This document shows, piece after piece, positions 1 to 6,932 of a stretch of 7,821 nucleotides of DNA; the first letter of the stretch is position 1; each line of letters opens with the position of its first letter. The notes beneath the pieces were generated by a model. The model saw only the letters and a program-made list of their open reading frames with translations, did no database searches and was not told the DNA's origin. This stretch comes from Spirochaetales bacterium. Its GTDB lineage: Bacteria; Spirochaetota; Spirochaetia; DSM-27196; SLST01. The position numbers were made by a program, and so were the translations under genes. The stretch spans positions 1-7,821 of the forward strand of contig SLST01000614.1 in NCBI GenBank assembly GCA_007130265.1. Reading direction: 5' to 3'.

Positions 1-558
1 CCGCAAGCCGCGCCGGCCGGCGCGGTCGAAGACGATTTCGAGGAAGTAGCGATCGAAGAGCTCGCGACCGACCCGGGAGAGCCTGGAACGCTTTTCAACG
101 CGGTGACCGGTCTCTCGCACCGCGAGCATCTCGACCGCCGGCTCGGCCTCGAGCTCGAGCGCTCGGCCTACAACGACCAGGATCTCGCGTGCCTGCTCGT
201 GCGTTTCGATGAGGTCTCCGGAGGCGAAGTCTATGTGACCCGGGCGAAGCAGGTGCTCGCAACGTTTCAGTTCGAGGATCTCTGTTTTGAGTACGACGAC
301 TCGACCTTCTGCGTGATTCTTCCGAATACCGAGTTGCCGCAGGCGCTTCGCCACGCCCAAGCGTTCCGCGCTCAACACCCCCTGAGTGTCATAGGCATGA
401 GCGCACGCAACGGACGTCTGGTGGAGGCTCACCGCATCCTGACGGAAGCGGATCGCAGCCTGCGGCACGCTGAGAAGGAGCCCGGGCGCATCGTCGGTTT
501 CCAGCCCGACCCCAGGAAGTACCGTCAGTACATCTCGCAGAACACCTACCCCGGCTAA
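1..558 (+). CDS. Degenerate GGDEF-fold protein, C-terminal part (5' end outside window)
   Basis: The frame is open from base 1 to the TAA at 556-558, giving 185 visible residues; the true start lies upstream of the window. The first ~30 residues are Ala/Pro- then Asp/Glu-rich and look like a linker. From residue ~35 the pattern follows a GGDEF domain: a VTGLSHREHLDRRL segment like the usual 'D-x-LTGL-x-NR' start, a hydrophobic strand ACLLVRFD, then FEYDDSTFCVILP where an active cyclase has 'RYGGDEFAVLLP', and finally EADRSLRHAEK like the usual 'ADRALYRAK'. GGDEF is replaced by DDSTF (residues ~99-103), so diguanylate cyclase activity is not expected, and I see no RxxD inhibitory site. A receptor, scaffold or regulatory role is inference. 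I recall similar degenerate GGDEF-like proteins in spirochaetes, but this cannot be confirmed here. The GTG at 103 lies inside the domain and is not a credible start. The gene is convergent with, and overlaps by 4 bases, the DUF4340 gene. Confidence 0.72.
   Translation, partial: PQAAPAGAVEDDFEEVAIEELATDPGEPGTLFNAVTGLSHREHLDRRLGLELERSAYNDQDLACLLVRFDEVSGGEVYVTRAKQVLATFQFEDLCFEYDDSTFCVILPNTELPQALRHAQAFRAQHPLSVIGMSARNGRLVEAHRILTEADRSLRHAEKEPGRIVGFQPDPRKYRQYISQNTYPG
8..25. repeat. Perfect 18-bp GC-only palindrome
   Basis: CCGCGCCGGCCGGCGCGG reads the same on both strands over 18 bases and stops matching at 7/26. It lies inside the Ala/Pro linker of the GGDEF-like gene, where it encodes alternating small residues (Ala, Pro, Ala, Gly, Ala). 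It could form a strong hairpin in mRNA or a cruciform. No T-run follows and the reading frame continues through it, so it is not a terminator. It may simply reflect GC-rich codon choice in an Ala/Pro linker. Confidence 0.6.
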
Positions 559-1490
559 CCGGACGGGAGCCCATCGGCGAGGCGTCGGATTCCCTCGAGG
601 CTCGGATCGCTGATCGTGTAGAGCAGTCCGCCGTATGGGTCGCCCGGAAGCCGAGGACCGGACGCCCGCGCCACGAGGATGTCGTCGCCCCCTCGAAACT
701 CAGCCGAGAAAGTACGTCCGTCGACGAGCGAGAAACGGAGCTCGGCGACCGGATAGAGCAGGTTGAAATCGCCGACGTAGTACCCGTTCCCGACGAGGTC
801 GACAACCTGGGAGGCGAACCGCTCGACCGCCGGCCCGCTCAGGGCATACTCGGCGCCGTCCATCCGCAGCAGCCAGGCATTCCTCGCGTCGCGCACGACC
901 TCGAAGCTCTGGACGAGATCACCGGAGAGCTGTGCGCGGACGATGTCCGCCGGCCGTGCATCCTCGGGAAAGAGTCTCAGGTATGCCCAGAACGTGCTCG
1001 ACTGCCGGAGGTAGAAGTCGACGTTTGACTGGACGGCCCACACGCGATCCGAACCGGCCTCACGAGCATACACCCGCCCTGTCTGCTCGACGTGACCCAC
1101 GACGTAGGTCATCGCCTGCGCTCCGGTTTCCACGGTGACCCTGCGTCCGGTCGCGGGTCCTACACCGAACCGGTCGTGCAGCTCCCGGTCTTCGGTGACG
1201 CGGCGCACGATCCGCGACCGCTCGAGCCCCTCCAGAAGCAGCTCGACGCGGTCGAACCTCGCAGGGAGTCTCTCTCCTTCAAGAAGAAGATCCCAGGTGT
1301 CCGTCCGAACGAGATCGACGTCGTCCGGGCCGCCGGCGAGGCGAATCCTCACTACCTCTGCCGCGTCGCTCCGAAGCAGTGGACGCGGCGGCGACTCGGC
1401 CCGCCGCGAAACGAGAATACCAACAACCAGGTTCACCAGGAGGATCAGGTTGACCGCGATAAGCGCGGCATATACCACGCGCCTGCTCAT
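555..1490 (-). CDS. DUF4340 membrane-anchored protein, last gene of Gld-like ABC module
   Basis: The product has 311 residues. Residues ~7-28 form one hydrophobic helix (AALIAVNLILLVNLVVGILV) with Arg on both sides, so the protein is probably an N-terminally anchored membrane protein with its body outside the cytoplasm. The rest is soluble, beta-rich and matches the DUF4340 pattern: TWDLLLEGERLPARFDRVELLLEGL (~65-89), a 'RFGVGP' turn (~107-112), and 'YVVGHVEQTGRVYAR' (~129-143). In known families DUF4340 proteins commonly follow GldG-like genes; the biochemical role is unknown. The ATG at 1490-1488 overlaps the GldG-like stop codon (ATGA, 1487-1490), and a GAGGGG Shine-Dalgarno sits at 1501-1496, five bases upstream. 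The TAG stop at 557-555 overlaps the TAA of the convergent gene. No terminator hairpin is seen past the stop. The family call is from remembered patterns, while the anchor and position are directly visible. Confidence 0.82.
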   Translation of the reverse strand: MSRRVVYAALIAVNLILLVNLVVGILVSRRAESPPRPLLRSDAAEVVRIRLAGGPDDVDLVRTDTWDLLLEGERLPARFDRVELLLEGLERSRIVRRVTEDRELHDRFGVGPATGRRVTVETGAQAMTYVVGHVEQTGRVYAREAGSDRVWAVQSNVDFYLRQSSTFWAYLRLFPEDARPADIVRAQLSGDLVQSFEVVRDARNAWLLRMDGAEYALSGPAVERFASQVVDLVGNGYYVGDFNLLYPVAELRFSLVDGRTFSAEFRGGDDILVARASGPRLPGDPYGGLLYTISDPSLEGIRRLADGLPSG

Positions 1491-3007
1491 GTCGGCCCCT
1501 CGCCGACTCTCGATCGGCGGTGTCTGCGACGCAGCCTGAGCAGGCCGTACGCGAGCACCGCAGAAGGGACCAGGACGATATTCACGGCCTGTGCTAGAAA
1601 CCGGAGGGTCGCTTCCTGCTGGGGGTCCGCAACGGCGCTCAGGGTGAGGACACGTGTCGCCCGTGTACGGATCTCCAGCAGTCGCTCATCGTGGCTCAGC
1701 CACTGCGCGAGGCTTGCTGCGAACTCGATGTTCCACGCACTGCCGGTCGCCTGAAGGAGATCGTCCCTGAGAAAGTCGGCGTCCGCCACTACCGCGACCC
1801 TTCCCTCCGCCCCGGTCGGTCGCCTGGCCACAGCGACGAGCCCGTACTGCCCCCGGGTCTCCTCGGCATCCCGAACGAACCGGTCGCTCTGCTGTGGGTT
1901 GATCTCGAACGGCTCGTCCATGAGCCACGCGTGCGGCGTCGAGGCGGCAATGATCTGAACGCCCGGCAGATCCGGGTCGACGGTGACCCAACCTGGCCAG
2001 TAGAGATCGAGCCCGGGAAACCGCGCCGTAACCGGGTGCTCGTCGCTCGTGTATCTGGTGAGCAGAACAGGCCAGTGAGGGTACGGGTACGCGCGCGAAA
2101 CCCGCAGGCCGGCCGAAACCTCCTCAACGGTGATCTCGTTGTGGCTCTCGTCGAGCAGAAGCGCCTGCCCAACGGTTATACCATACCTCTCGGCCAGACC
2201 ATGGGCCGGCGACCGTCCAACAGCACGCGGTCGCATACCGTTCGCAAGCTCGACGTCAACCGCGTTCAGCGTAAGGAGGACCGAGCCTCCCTCATCGATG
2301 TAGGTAGCGAGCAACTCGATCTCATCGGGCCACAGGCGGTGCGCGTCGGTCACCAGCACGAGATCGAGGTCGATCGGGATCGACTCGGCCGGACGCACGA
2401 GGTGCATCTCGTACATCCGGGCCAGTTCAGATCCGACGAGCTGGTAGGATTGCTCGATAGTGCGGGTCCGATCGCCGAGGAGGAAGCCGAGCTTCCGCCG
2501 ATCGTCGCGAACCAGGTCGTCGATCGTGGTGGTCAGATCGTACTCGAGGGTCGTGGCCGAGAACACAAAGGGCAGCACAGCGCGGCGGTCGAGGTACTCG
2601 ATGACGATTCCGCTGTAGACCACCGCCGTGCGCCGCTCGCCGTCCTCGGTCACCGTCAGCTGCTGCGGCACGACTCCGAGCGCTTCGACCGTCTCCGGCC
2701 GCTCGAGACGGGAGGGATCAACGACGCGAGTGTCAACCGCGCCGGCCACCGTCGCGTACTCATCGAGCACGTCGGAGATCTCATGCGGCTCGGGAAACCT
2801 GTCGGCAAGCCTCGACGAGCGGTAGTAGGTTATCGTCACACCGTACTCGAGACCCTGCAGGAGCTCTCGGCTGACGGAGGAGATCGTGTGAATGCGCCGT
2901 TCGGTGAGGTCGACTCGCGTGTAGTAGACAAGGCTGTTCGCCATCGCCAGTACGATCGCAGCGAACACGAGTATGCGCACGACAAGACGGTTGCGGGCCC
3001 TGCTCAT
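1487..3007 (-). CDS. GldG-like ABC transporter auxiliary protein
   Basis: The product has 506 residues with a transmembrane helix at each end (~9-29 and ~470-491) and a large soluble region between, which topology places outside the cytoplasmic membrane. It follows the GldG / 'ABC-type uncharacterized transport' pattern: VDLTERRIHTISSVSRELL (~32-50) right after the first helix, a strand VTITYYRS (~57-64), the region VVDPSRLERP...YSGIVIEYLDRRAVLPFV (~95-148), GGSVLLTLNAV (~240-250) and RVAVVADADFLRDD near the C-terminus (~403-416). The tail is Arg-rich (RLRRRHRRSR). In gliding Bacteroidetes GldG partners the GldA ATPase and GldF permease; homologues occur widely in non-gliders, with unknown substrate. 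The start is ATG 3007-3005, because it overlaps the permease stop (ATGA, 3004-3007), has a GAGGAAGG Shine-Dalgarno, and puts the helix at the N-terminus. The frame stays open upstream to 3511, but that part overlaps the permease. Confidence 0.85.
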   Translation of the reverse strand: MSRARNRLVVRILVFAAIVLAMANSLVYYTRVDLTERRIHTISSVSRELLQGLEYGVTITYYRSSRLADRFPEPHEISDVLDEYATVAGAVDTRVVDPSRLERPETVEALGVVPQQLTVTEDGERRTAVVYSGIVIEYLDRRAVLPFVFSATTLEYDLTTTIDDLVRDDRRKLGFLLGDRTRTIEQSYQLVGSELARMYEMHLVRPAESIPIDLDLVLVTDAHRLWPDEIELLATYIDEGGSVLLTLNAVDVELANGMRPRAVGRSPAHGLAERYGITVGQALLLDESHNEITVEEVSAGLRVSRAYPYPHWPVLLTRYTSDEHPVTARFPGLDLYWPGWVTVDPDLPGVQIIAASTPHAWLMDEPFEINPQQSDRFVRDAEETRGQYGLVAVARRPTGAEGRVAVVADADFLRDDLLQATGSAWNIEFAASLAQWLSHDERLLEIRTRATRVLTLSAVADPQQEATLRFLAQAVNIVLVPSAVLAYGLLRLRRRHRRSRVGEGPT

Positions 3008-3726
3008 CGCGCCTTCCTCGCGACAAGCGAACCGGCGGTCAGGTACAGCGCCGCGGCGGTGATCCCGGCGAAATAGACGAGATCGCGCGTATCCAGGACT
3101 CCGCGGTTGAGGTTCCGGAACCGGTGGTCGAAGGAAAGGTAACGCAGGACGGCCGCCGGCCCCGGCGGAAGGTCCAGTGCGGCATTGAGCTCCGCCGCGA
3201 GCGTGAAGAAGAGCAGGATAAGCGCCGTTGCGACGAATGCCGAGATCTGACTGCGGAAAAGCGAAGAGAGCAGGCCGCCCACCGCGATTCCCGCGCAGGC
3301 GAGCAGAATGAGGCCGATGTACTGGCCTTGGATCTCTCCCCGCTCGAATTCTCCGAGCTGTCGAACCGAGAGGGGGACAAAGGACGTCAGCGAGATGGCT
3401 ACGAGTACGAGCGCGAGCGCAGAAAGGTACTTCCCGAACACGAGCGACATCTCGCCGACAGGAAGCGTGAGCAGGATCTCGTCGGTCCCAGCCGCGCGCT
3501 CCTCGGCCCACATGCGCATGGTGATCGCCGGGATCAGCACGACGAAGACGAGCGGCATGATCCCGTAGTAACTGCGAAGCGACGCCATGTCTGCTGCGAA
3601 AAAGTCATGGATGACGAAGAACCACACGGACGTGAAGACCAGGAAGGAAACGATCACGAGATAGGCAACCGGCGAGCTGAAGTACCCCAGAAGCTCCTTC
3701 CGCGCGACGGCGAGACACCCTCTCAC
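3004..3726 (-). CDS. ABC-2 type permease, GldF-like
   Basis: The product is a 240-residue integral membrane protein with about six helices: ~20-38, ~56-70, ~98-120, ~137-157, ~161-180 and ~217-235. The stretch RMWAEERAAGTDEILLTLPV (~71-90) after the second helix is the characteristic cytoplasmic segment of GldF/ABC-2 permeases ('AEE-x-GT-x-E-LL-T-P'). The late segment SFDHRFRNLNRGVLDTRDLVYF (~198-219) is also typical of this subfamily. It would form the channel of the complex with the ATPase encoded just upstream. The start is GTG at 3726-3724, which overlaps the ATPase stop codon (GTGA, 3723-3726) and is preceded by GGAGGTGA at 3737-3730, a near-perfect Shine-Dalgarno. The N-terminus (VARKELLGYFSSPVAYL) is the usual beginning of such permeases, which supports this start. 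The transported substrate cannot be told from the sequence. Confidence 0.88.
   Translation of the reverse strand: MRGCLAVARKELLGYFSSPVAYLVIVSFLVFTSVWFFVIHDFFAADMASLRSYYGIMPLVFVVLIPAITMRMWAEERAAGTDEILLTLPVGEMSLVFGKYLSALALVLVAISLTSFVPLSVRQLGEFERGEIQGQYIGLILLACAGIAVGGLLSSLFRSQISAFVATALILLFFTLAAELNAALDLPPGPAAVLRYLSFDHRFRNLNRGVLDTRDLVYFAGITAAALYLTAGSLVARKAR
3012..3019 (-). promoter_or_regulatory. Shine-Dalgarno that fixes the GldG-like start
   Basis: On the minus strand this reads GAGGAAGG, four bases before the ATG at 3007-3005, inside the last codons of the permease gene. It favours this ATG over upstream in-frame starts reaching back to 3511. Confidence 0.6.
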
Positions 3727-4652
3727 GGGTCACCTCCAACAGTCAGCCGGGCAAAGAGCTCCTCGAGCGACTCGCGCTCGGGAACAACTGCCTTCAGCCG
3801 CACACCGTGTTCGACCGCCCAGTCGAACACGTCCCCGGCGTCACGGTCGTCGCCGAGCACGAGGCGAACCGTTATGACATCGCCGTCGGGCTGCTCTCCG
3901 ATCGTTTCGCCCACCCGTGCCAGTGATCGACGCTCGTCGGGTTGAAGCGGTCGGTTGAACGATACGGCCACGACGGTTCCGCTCTGCAGCTGCGAAGCAA
4001 TCTGCGCGGAGGTTCCAGATGCCACGATTCGACCGTCATCGAGTATCAGCACGCGATCACAGACCGCCTCCGCTTCGGACAGGATGTGGGTCGACAGCAA
4101 TACCGTCTTCTGCTGTCCGAGCCCGTCGACGATCCGGCGCACCTCCCGAATCTGATTCGGGTCGAGACCGCTCGTCGGCTCGTCGAGTATCACGACCTCA
4201 GGATCATGGACGAGCGCCTGCGCCAACCCGACGCGCTGCCGAAACCCTTTCGAGAGCTCGGAGATCGGTCGGCGCCACACCGAGCTGATACCGCAGAGGC
4301 CCGCGACCCGCTCCATCGCGCGGCGCCGCGCGGGTCGCGAAAGCCCCCTCGCCGTGCAGACAAACCCGAGATACTCATCCGCCGTGAGCGCCCCGTACGC
4401 CGGCGCGTTCTCAGGCAGATATCCGAGTCTCCGCTTCGCTTCGACCGGCTCGGCCACGATGTCGAACTCGCCTATCCGTGCGCTCCCGGCTTGCGGATAG
4501 TGATAGCCGGTAAGCATCTTGAGAATGGTCGTCTTGCCGGCACCGTTCGGACCGAGCAGGCCGACGATCTGTCGAGGGCGCACGTCAAAGGAAACCCGGT
4601 CAACGGCGAGCACGGAACCGTAACGCCGCGTCAGCTCGAGCGCTTCGATCAC
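3723..4652 (-). CDS. ABC transporter ATP-binding protein, GldA/NatA-like (ABC-2 type)
   Basis: The product has 309 residues. An ATPase domain (~1-225) precedes a ~80-residue C-terminal domain like those of other ABC-2 ATPases. Visible motifs are Walker A GPNGAGKTT (34-42), the Q-loop region GYLPEN (77-82), the signature LSKGFRQR (133-140), Walker B VVILDEPT with catalytic Glu158 (153-160), D-loop SGLDPNQ (161-167) and H-loop His189 (STHILSEAE). The Q-loop carries Glu where many ABC ATPases have Gln; 'GYLPE' is frequent in the GldA/NatA/CcmA branch, so this is a subfamily mark and not a defect. All catalytic residues are present. It should power the GldF-like permease encoded next. The start is GTG 4652-4650, overlapping the rnz stop (GTGA, 4649-4652), with a GAGGAGG Shine-Dalgarno a few bases upstream. 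The exact substrate and direction (most ABC-2 systems export) are inference. Confidence 0.93.
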   Translation of the reverse strand: MIEALELTRRYGSVLAVDRVSFDVRPRQIVGLLGPNGAGKTTILKMLTGYHYPQAGSARIGEFDIVAEPVEAKRRLGYLPENAPAYGALTADEYLGFVCTARGLSRPARRRAMERVAGLCGISSVWRRPISELSKGFRQRVGLAQALVHDPEVVILDEPTSGLDPNQIREVRRIVDGLGQQKTVLLSTHILSEAEAVCDRVLILDDGRIVASGTSAQIASQLQSGTVVAVSFNRPLQPDERRSLARVGETIGEQPDGDVITVRLVLGDDRDAGDVFDWAVEHGVRLKAVVPERESLEELFARLTVGGDP

Positions 4653-5593
4653 GCATCCTCCTCGTAGGGGATTGCAATGGTCTGGCGATCGCGGCTGAGG
4701 AACGTGTACGGAAAAACCTCACGCGCCTCATCGAGCAGCTTCGAGAGCTCCCGGTCGGTGTACCGCGGGCTGAAGTGGATGAGTCCCATCCTCTTGATGC
4801 CTCCCGCCTCGACGGCGATCTGCGCGGCCTCACGCGCGGTCATGTGTCGCTTGCCGTGCGCAGTCTCCCGAAGCGCGTCCTCAAACATGCCCTCACTGAT
4901 CAGCAGGTCGGAGTTCGCCACTTCTTTCGCGATTGTCGGGAGCGGGAGAGTATCGGTAACGTAGCTGAACTTCCGCCCGCGACGCGGTGCTCCCATGACG
5001 TCGGCAGGTTCAACGACCCGGCCGTCTTCGAGTTCCACAGTCGAACCGTGCTGCAGCTTACCCCACAGCGGCCCCCGCGGCACGTCCAGCTCGGCTGCAC
5101 GCTGCGGATGGAAGAGTCCGGGACGCGGATCCTCTTCAAGAGCGTAGCCGACGCAGGTGCGCGAGTGACGCAGCGGTATTGTTCGCACACAAAATCCGTC
5201 GCCCTGGTACACCACCTGTTTGGAGCCGGGGTTCTCGATCTCCTGCACGACTATCTCGTAGTTGATGTACATCTCCAGCACTTCGCGGCTCGCCTCCACG
5301 AAGTCGCGGATCTTGGGAGGGCCGATGATGTACAGCGGCTCGTCGCGCTCGACCTGACTCGAGAGCATGAGCATTCCCGGCAGACCGGTTACATGGTCGG
5401 CGTGCGTGTGAGAGATGAATATGGCGTTGATCTTCTTCCACTTGAGGTTCAGCCGGCGCAGACTGATCTGCGTTCCCTCACCGCAGTCGAAGAGAAAGAG
5501 TTCGCCCTCGCGACGGAGCAGCACGGACGTCAGATGCCGCGAAGGCAAGGGCATCGTGCCGCCCGTCCCGAGGATAAAGGCTTCCATGTTCAT
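4649..5593 (-). CDS. rnz: Ribonuclease Z (tRNA 3'-processing endonuclease)
   Basis: The product has 314 residues, the usual length for the short bacterial RNase Z (~305-310). This metallo-beta-lactamase-fold enzyme cuts tRNA precursors after the discriminator base to make the 3' end ready for CCA. The zinc ligands can be followed along the chain: the HxHxDH motif SHTHADH (His62, His64, Asp66, His67), His143 in PLRHSRTCVGY, Asp214 in YVTDT, and His273 in LIHFSPRY. The conserved His250 in KRHMTAREAA is also present. The N-terminus (FILGTGGTMPLPSRHLTSVLLR) and the GPLWGKLQHG region (~174-183) are typical of the family. The ATG at 5593 lies only 6 bases after the xylA stop and has no recognisable Shine-Dalgarno, suggesting translation coupled to xylA. 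A second ATG two codons in (5587) is an alternative start. The 3' end overlaps the ABC ATPase gene by 4 bases. Confidence 0.95.
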   Translation of the reverse strand: MNMEAFILGTGGTMPLPSRHLTSVLLRREGELFLFDCGEGTQISLRRLNLKWKKINAIFISHTHADHVTGLPGMLMLSSQVERDEPLYIIGPPKIRDFVEASREVLEMYINYEIVVQEIENPGSKQVVYQGDGFCVRTIPLRHSRTCVGYALEEDPRPGLFHPQRAAELDVPRGPLWGKLQHGSTVELEDGRVVEPADVMGAPRRGRKFSYVTDTLPLPTIAKEVANSDLLISEGMFEDALRETAHGKRHMTAREAAQIAVEAGGIKRMGLIHFSPRYTDRELSKLLDEAREVFPYTFLSRDRQTIAIPYEEDA

Positions 5594-5599
5594 GCGATG

Positions 5600-6904
5600 C
5601 TAAAGATACCGGTTTACAATACCTTCTAGCATCTCCTGGCGTCCGGAAGTGTTGGCAATCTGTTGCTCGAGCGCGTACTTCTCGAGTTCTCTAAAACCAA
5701 CCGCCCCGTCGACTATCTGCTTCCCGATCCCGCCGCGGTAACTCGAATAGCGCTCGTTGATGAACGATTCGAGCTCACCGCTCTCCTTGATCGCCCAGGC
5801 CGACTTCAACCCTCGCGCGTACGCGTCCATCCCCGCGATGTGTCCCATGAAGATGTCCGACGGCTCGAAGGATCCGCGTCGAAGGTGGGCATCGAAGTTC
5901 ATCCCTCCGGGAGCTATTCCGCCGTTGTTGAGAACCTCGTACATCGCGAGCGTCGCCTCGTGAATATCGGTGGGCATCTGGTCGGTATCCCAGCCGAGCA
6001 GGTAATCGCCCTGGTTAACATCCATGCTCCCGAGCATGCCGTTCACGCGGGCGTAGCGCAGCTCATGCGAGAAGGTGTGACCGGCGAGGACCGCGTGGTT
6101 CTGCTCGATGTTCATCTTGAAATAGTCGGTCAGGCGATACTTCTGCAGAAACGCATGGCAGGCGGCAACGTCGCTGTCATACTGGTGCTTCGTCGGCTCC
6201 ATCGGCTTGGGCTCGATCAGGAACTGCCCGTTGAACCCAATCTCCCGAGCATGATCGACGGCCATCGTGAGAAAGCGACCCAGGTTGTCGAGCTCGAGCC
6301 CCATATCCGTGTTCAGGAGCGTCTCATAGCCTTCGCGCCCGCCCCAGAAGACGTAGTTCGTCCCGCCGAGATAGTGCGTCACCTCGATCGCCTTCTTCAC
6401 CTGGGCCGCGGCGTAGGCAAAGACGTCGGCGTTACAGCTCGTGGCCGCACCGTGGACGAAACGTGGATGCGCGAACAGGCACGCGGTTCCCCAGAGCAGT
6501 TTGATGGATGTGCCGCTCATCAGACCCTTCGTGAACTCGACGATCTCATCGAGGTTCTTGTTCGTCTGGGCGAGGGTGTCACCTTCGGGAGCGATATCGC
6601 GATCGTGGAAGCAGAAGTACCGGACACCGAGCTTCTGGAGGATCTCGAACAGCGCCTCCATCCGCGCTTTGGCCTGATCCATGGGATCGGTGATCGAGTC
6701 CCACGGCCGTATCGCCGTGCCGACGCCGAAAGGATCGGACATCCGACCGTTCATCGTGTGCCAGTACGCGATCGAGAATCGCAGATGATCCTGCATCGTC
6801 ATCGACCCGACGCGTTCATCGGCACGGTAGTGCTTGAACGCGAGCGGATTTGCGGAGTCAGGACCTTCGTAGGGGATTTCGGGAATATTGGTGAAAAAAC
6901 TCAC
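5600..6904 (-). CDS. xylA: Xylose isomerase (class II)
   Basis: The cytoplasmic enzyme converts D-xylose to D-xylulose (and often glucose to fructose) using two divalent metal ions. With the GTG start at 6904 it has 434 residues, normal for class II. Catalytic His100 and Asp103 lie in FCFHDRD. Metal ligands and active-site residues are all present: Glu231 and Lys233 in IEPKP, Glu267 and His270 in NIEQNHA, Asp295 in SMDVNQGD, Asp306 and Asp308 in GWDTDQ, Asp338 in MNFDAH. FWGGREGYETLLNTD and GHTFSHE are also intact. I chose GTG 6904-6902 because family members begin close to 'FF-x-EIP-x-I-x-YEG', a perfect GGAGGT lies 7 bases upstream, and a promoter -10 box overlaps the in-frame ATG at 6934, so that ATG would not be in the mRNA. 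No xylulokinase, xylose transporter or repressor gene is in the window. It is the first gene of the xylA-rnz-ABC block. Confidence 0.97.
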   Translation of the reverse strand: MSFFTNIPEIPYEGPDSANPLAFKHYRADERVGSMTMQDHLRFSIAYWHTMNGRMSDPFGVGTAIRPWDSITDPMDQAKARMEALFEILQKLGVRYFCFHDRDIAPEGDTLAQTNKNLDEIVEFTKGLMSGTSIKLLWGTACLFAHPRFVHGAATSCNADVFAYAAAQVKKAIEVTHYLGGTNYVFWGGREGYETLLNTDMGLELDNLGRFLTMAVDHAREIGFNGQFLIEPKPMEPTKHQYDSDVAACHAFLQKYRLTDYFKMNIEQNHAVLAGHTFSHELRYARVNGMLGSMDVNQGDYLLGWDTDQMPTDIHEATLAMYEVLNNGGIAPGGMNFDAHLRRGSFEPSDIFMGHIAGMDAYARGLKSAWAIKESGELESFINERYSSYRGGIGKQIVDGAVGFRELEKYALEQQIANTSGRQEMLEGIVNRYL

Positions 6905-6911
6905 GGGTTGA

Positions 6912-6917
6912 ACCTCC
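6912..6917 (-). promoter_or_regulatory. Shine-Dalgarno of xylA
   Basis: On the minus strand this reads GGAGGT, a full match to the anti-Shine-Dalgarno core, with a 7-base spacer to the GTG at 6904-6902. It decides the start: the in-frame ATG 30 bases upstream (6934) has no such site before it. Confidence 0.85.
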
Positions 6918-6932
6918 AATGGACTTTTGGGC

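Noticed and set aside
103..105. GTG at 103 as the start of the GGDEF-like gene
   Set aside because: It falls inside the conserved 'VTGL' beginning of the domain, the frame is open to base 1, and no ribosome site precedes it.
1691..3076. 461-codon open frame on the plus strand opposite the GldG-like gene
   Set aside because: The antisense product has no domain pattern, and the minus-strand gene has overlaps, Shine-Dalgarno and family motifs.
3008..3511. 168-codon upstream extension of the GldG-like frame
   Set aside because: It overlaps the permease gene almost fully, is Arg/Pro-rich without pattern, and would place the N-terminal helix in the middle of the protein.
3799..3807. ABC ATPase Q-loop change as a sign of inactivity
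   Set aside because: Glu at this place in 'GYLPE' is common in the GldA/NatA branch, and Walker A, signature, Walker B Glu and H-loop His are intact.
3124..5629. Plus-strand open frames (3124-3945, 3942-4667, 4775-5629) opposite the permease, ATPase and rnz
   Set aside because: They are charged, low-complexity antisense translations, opposite genes with complete catalytic motifs.
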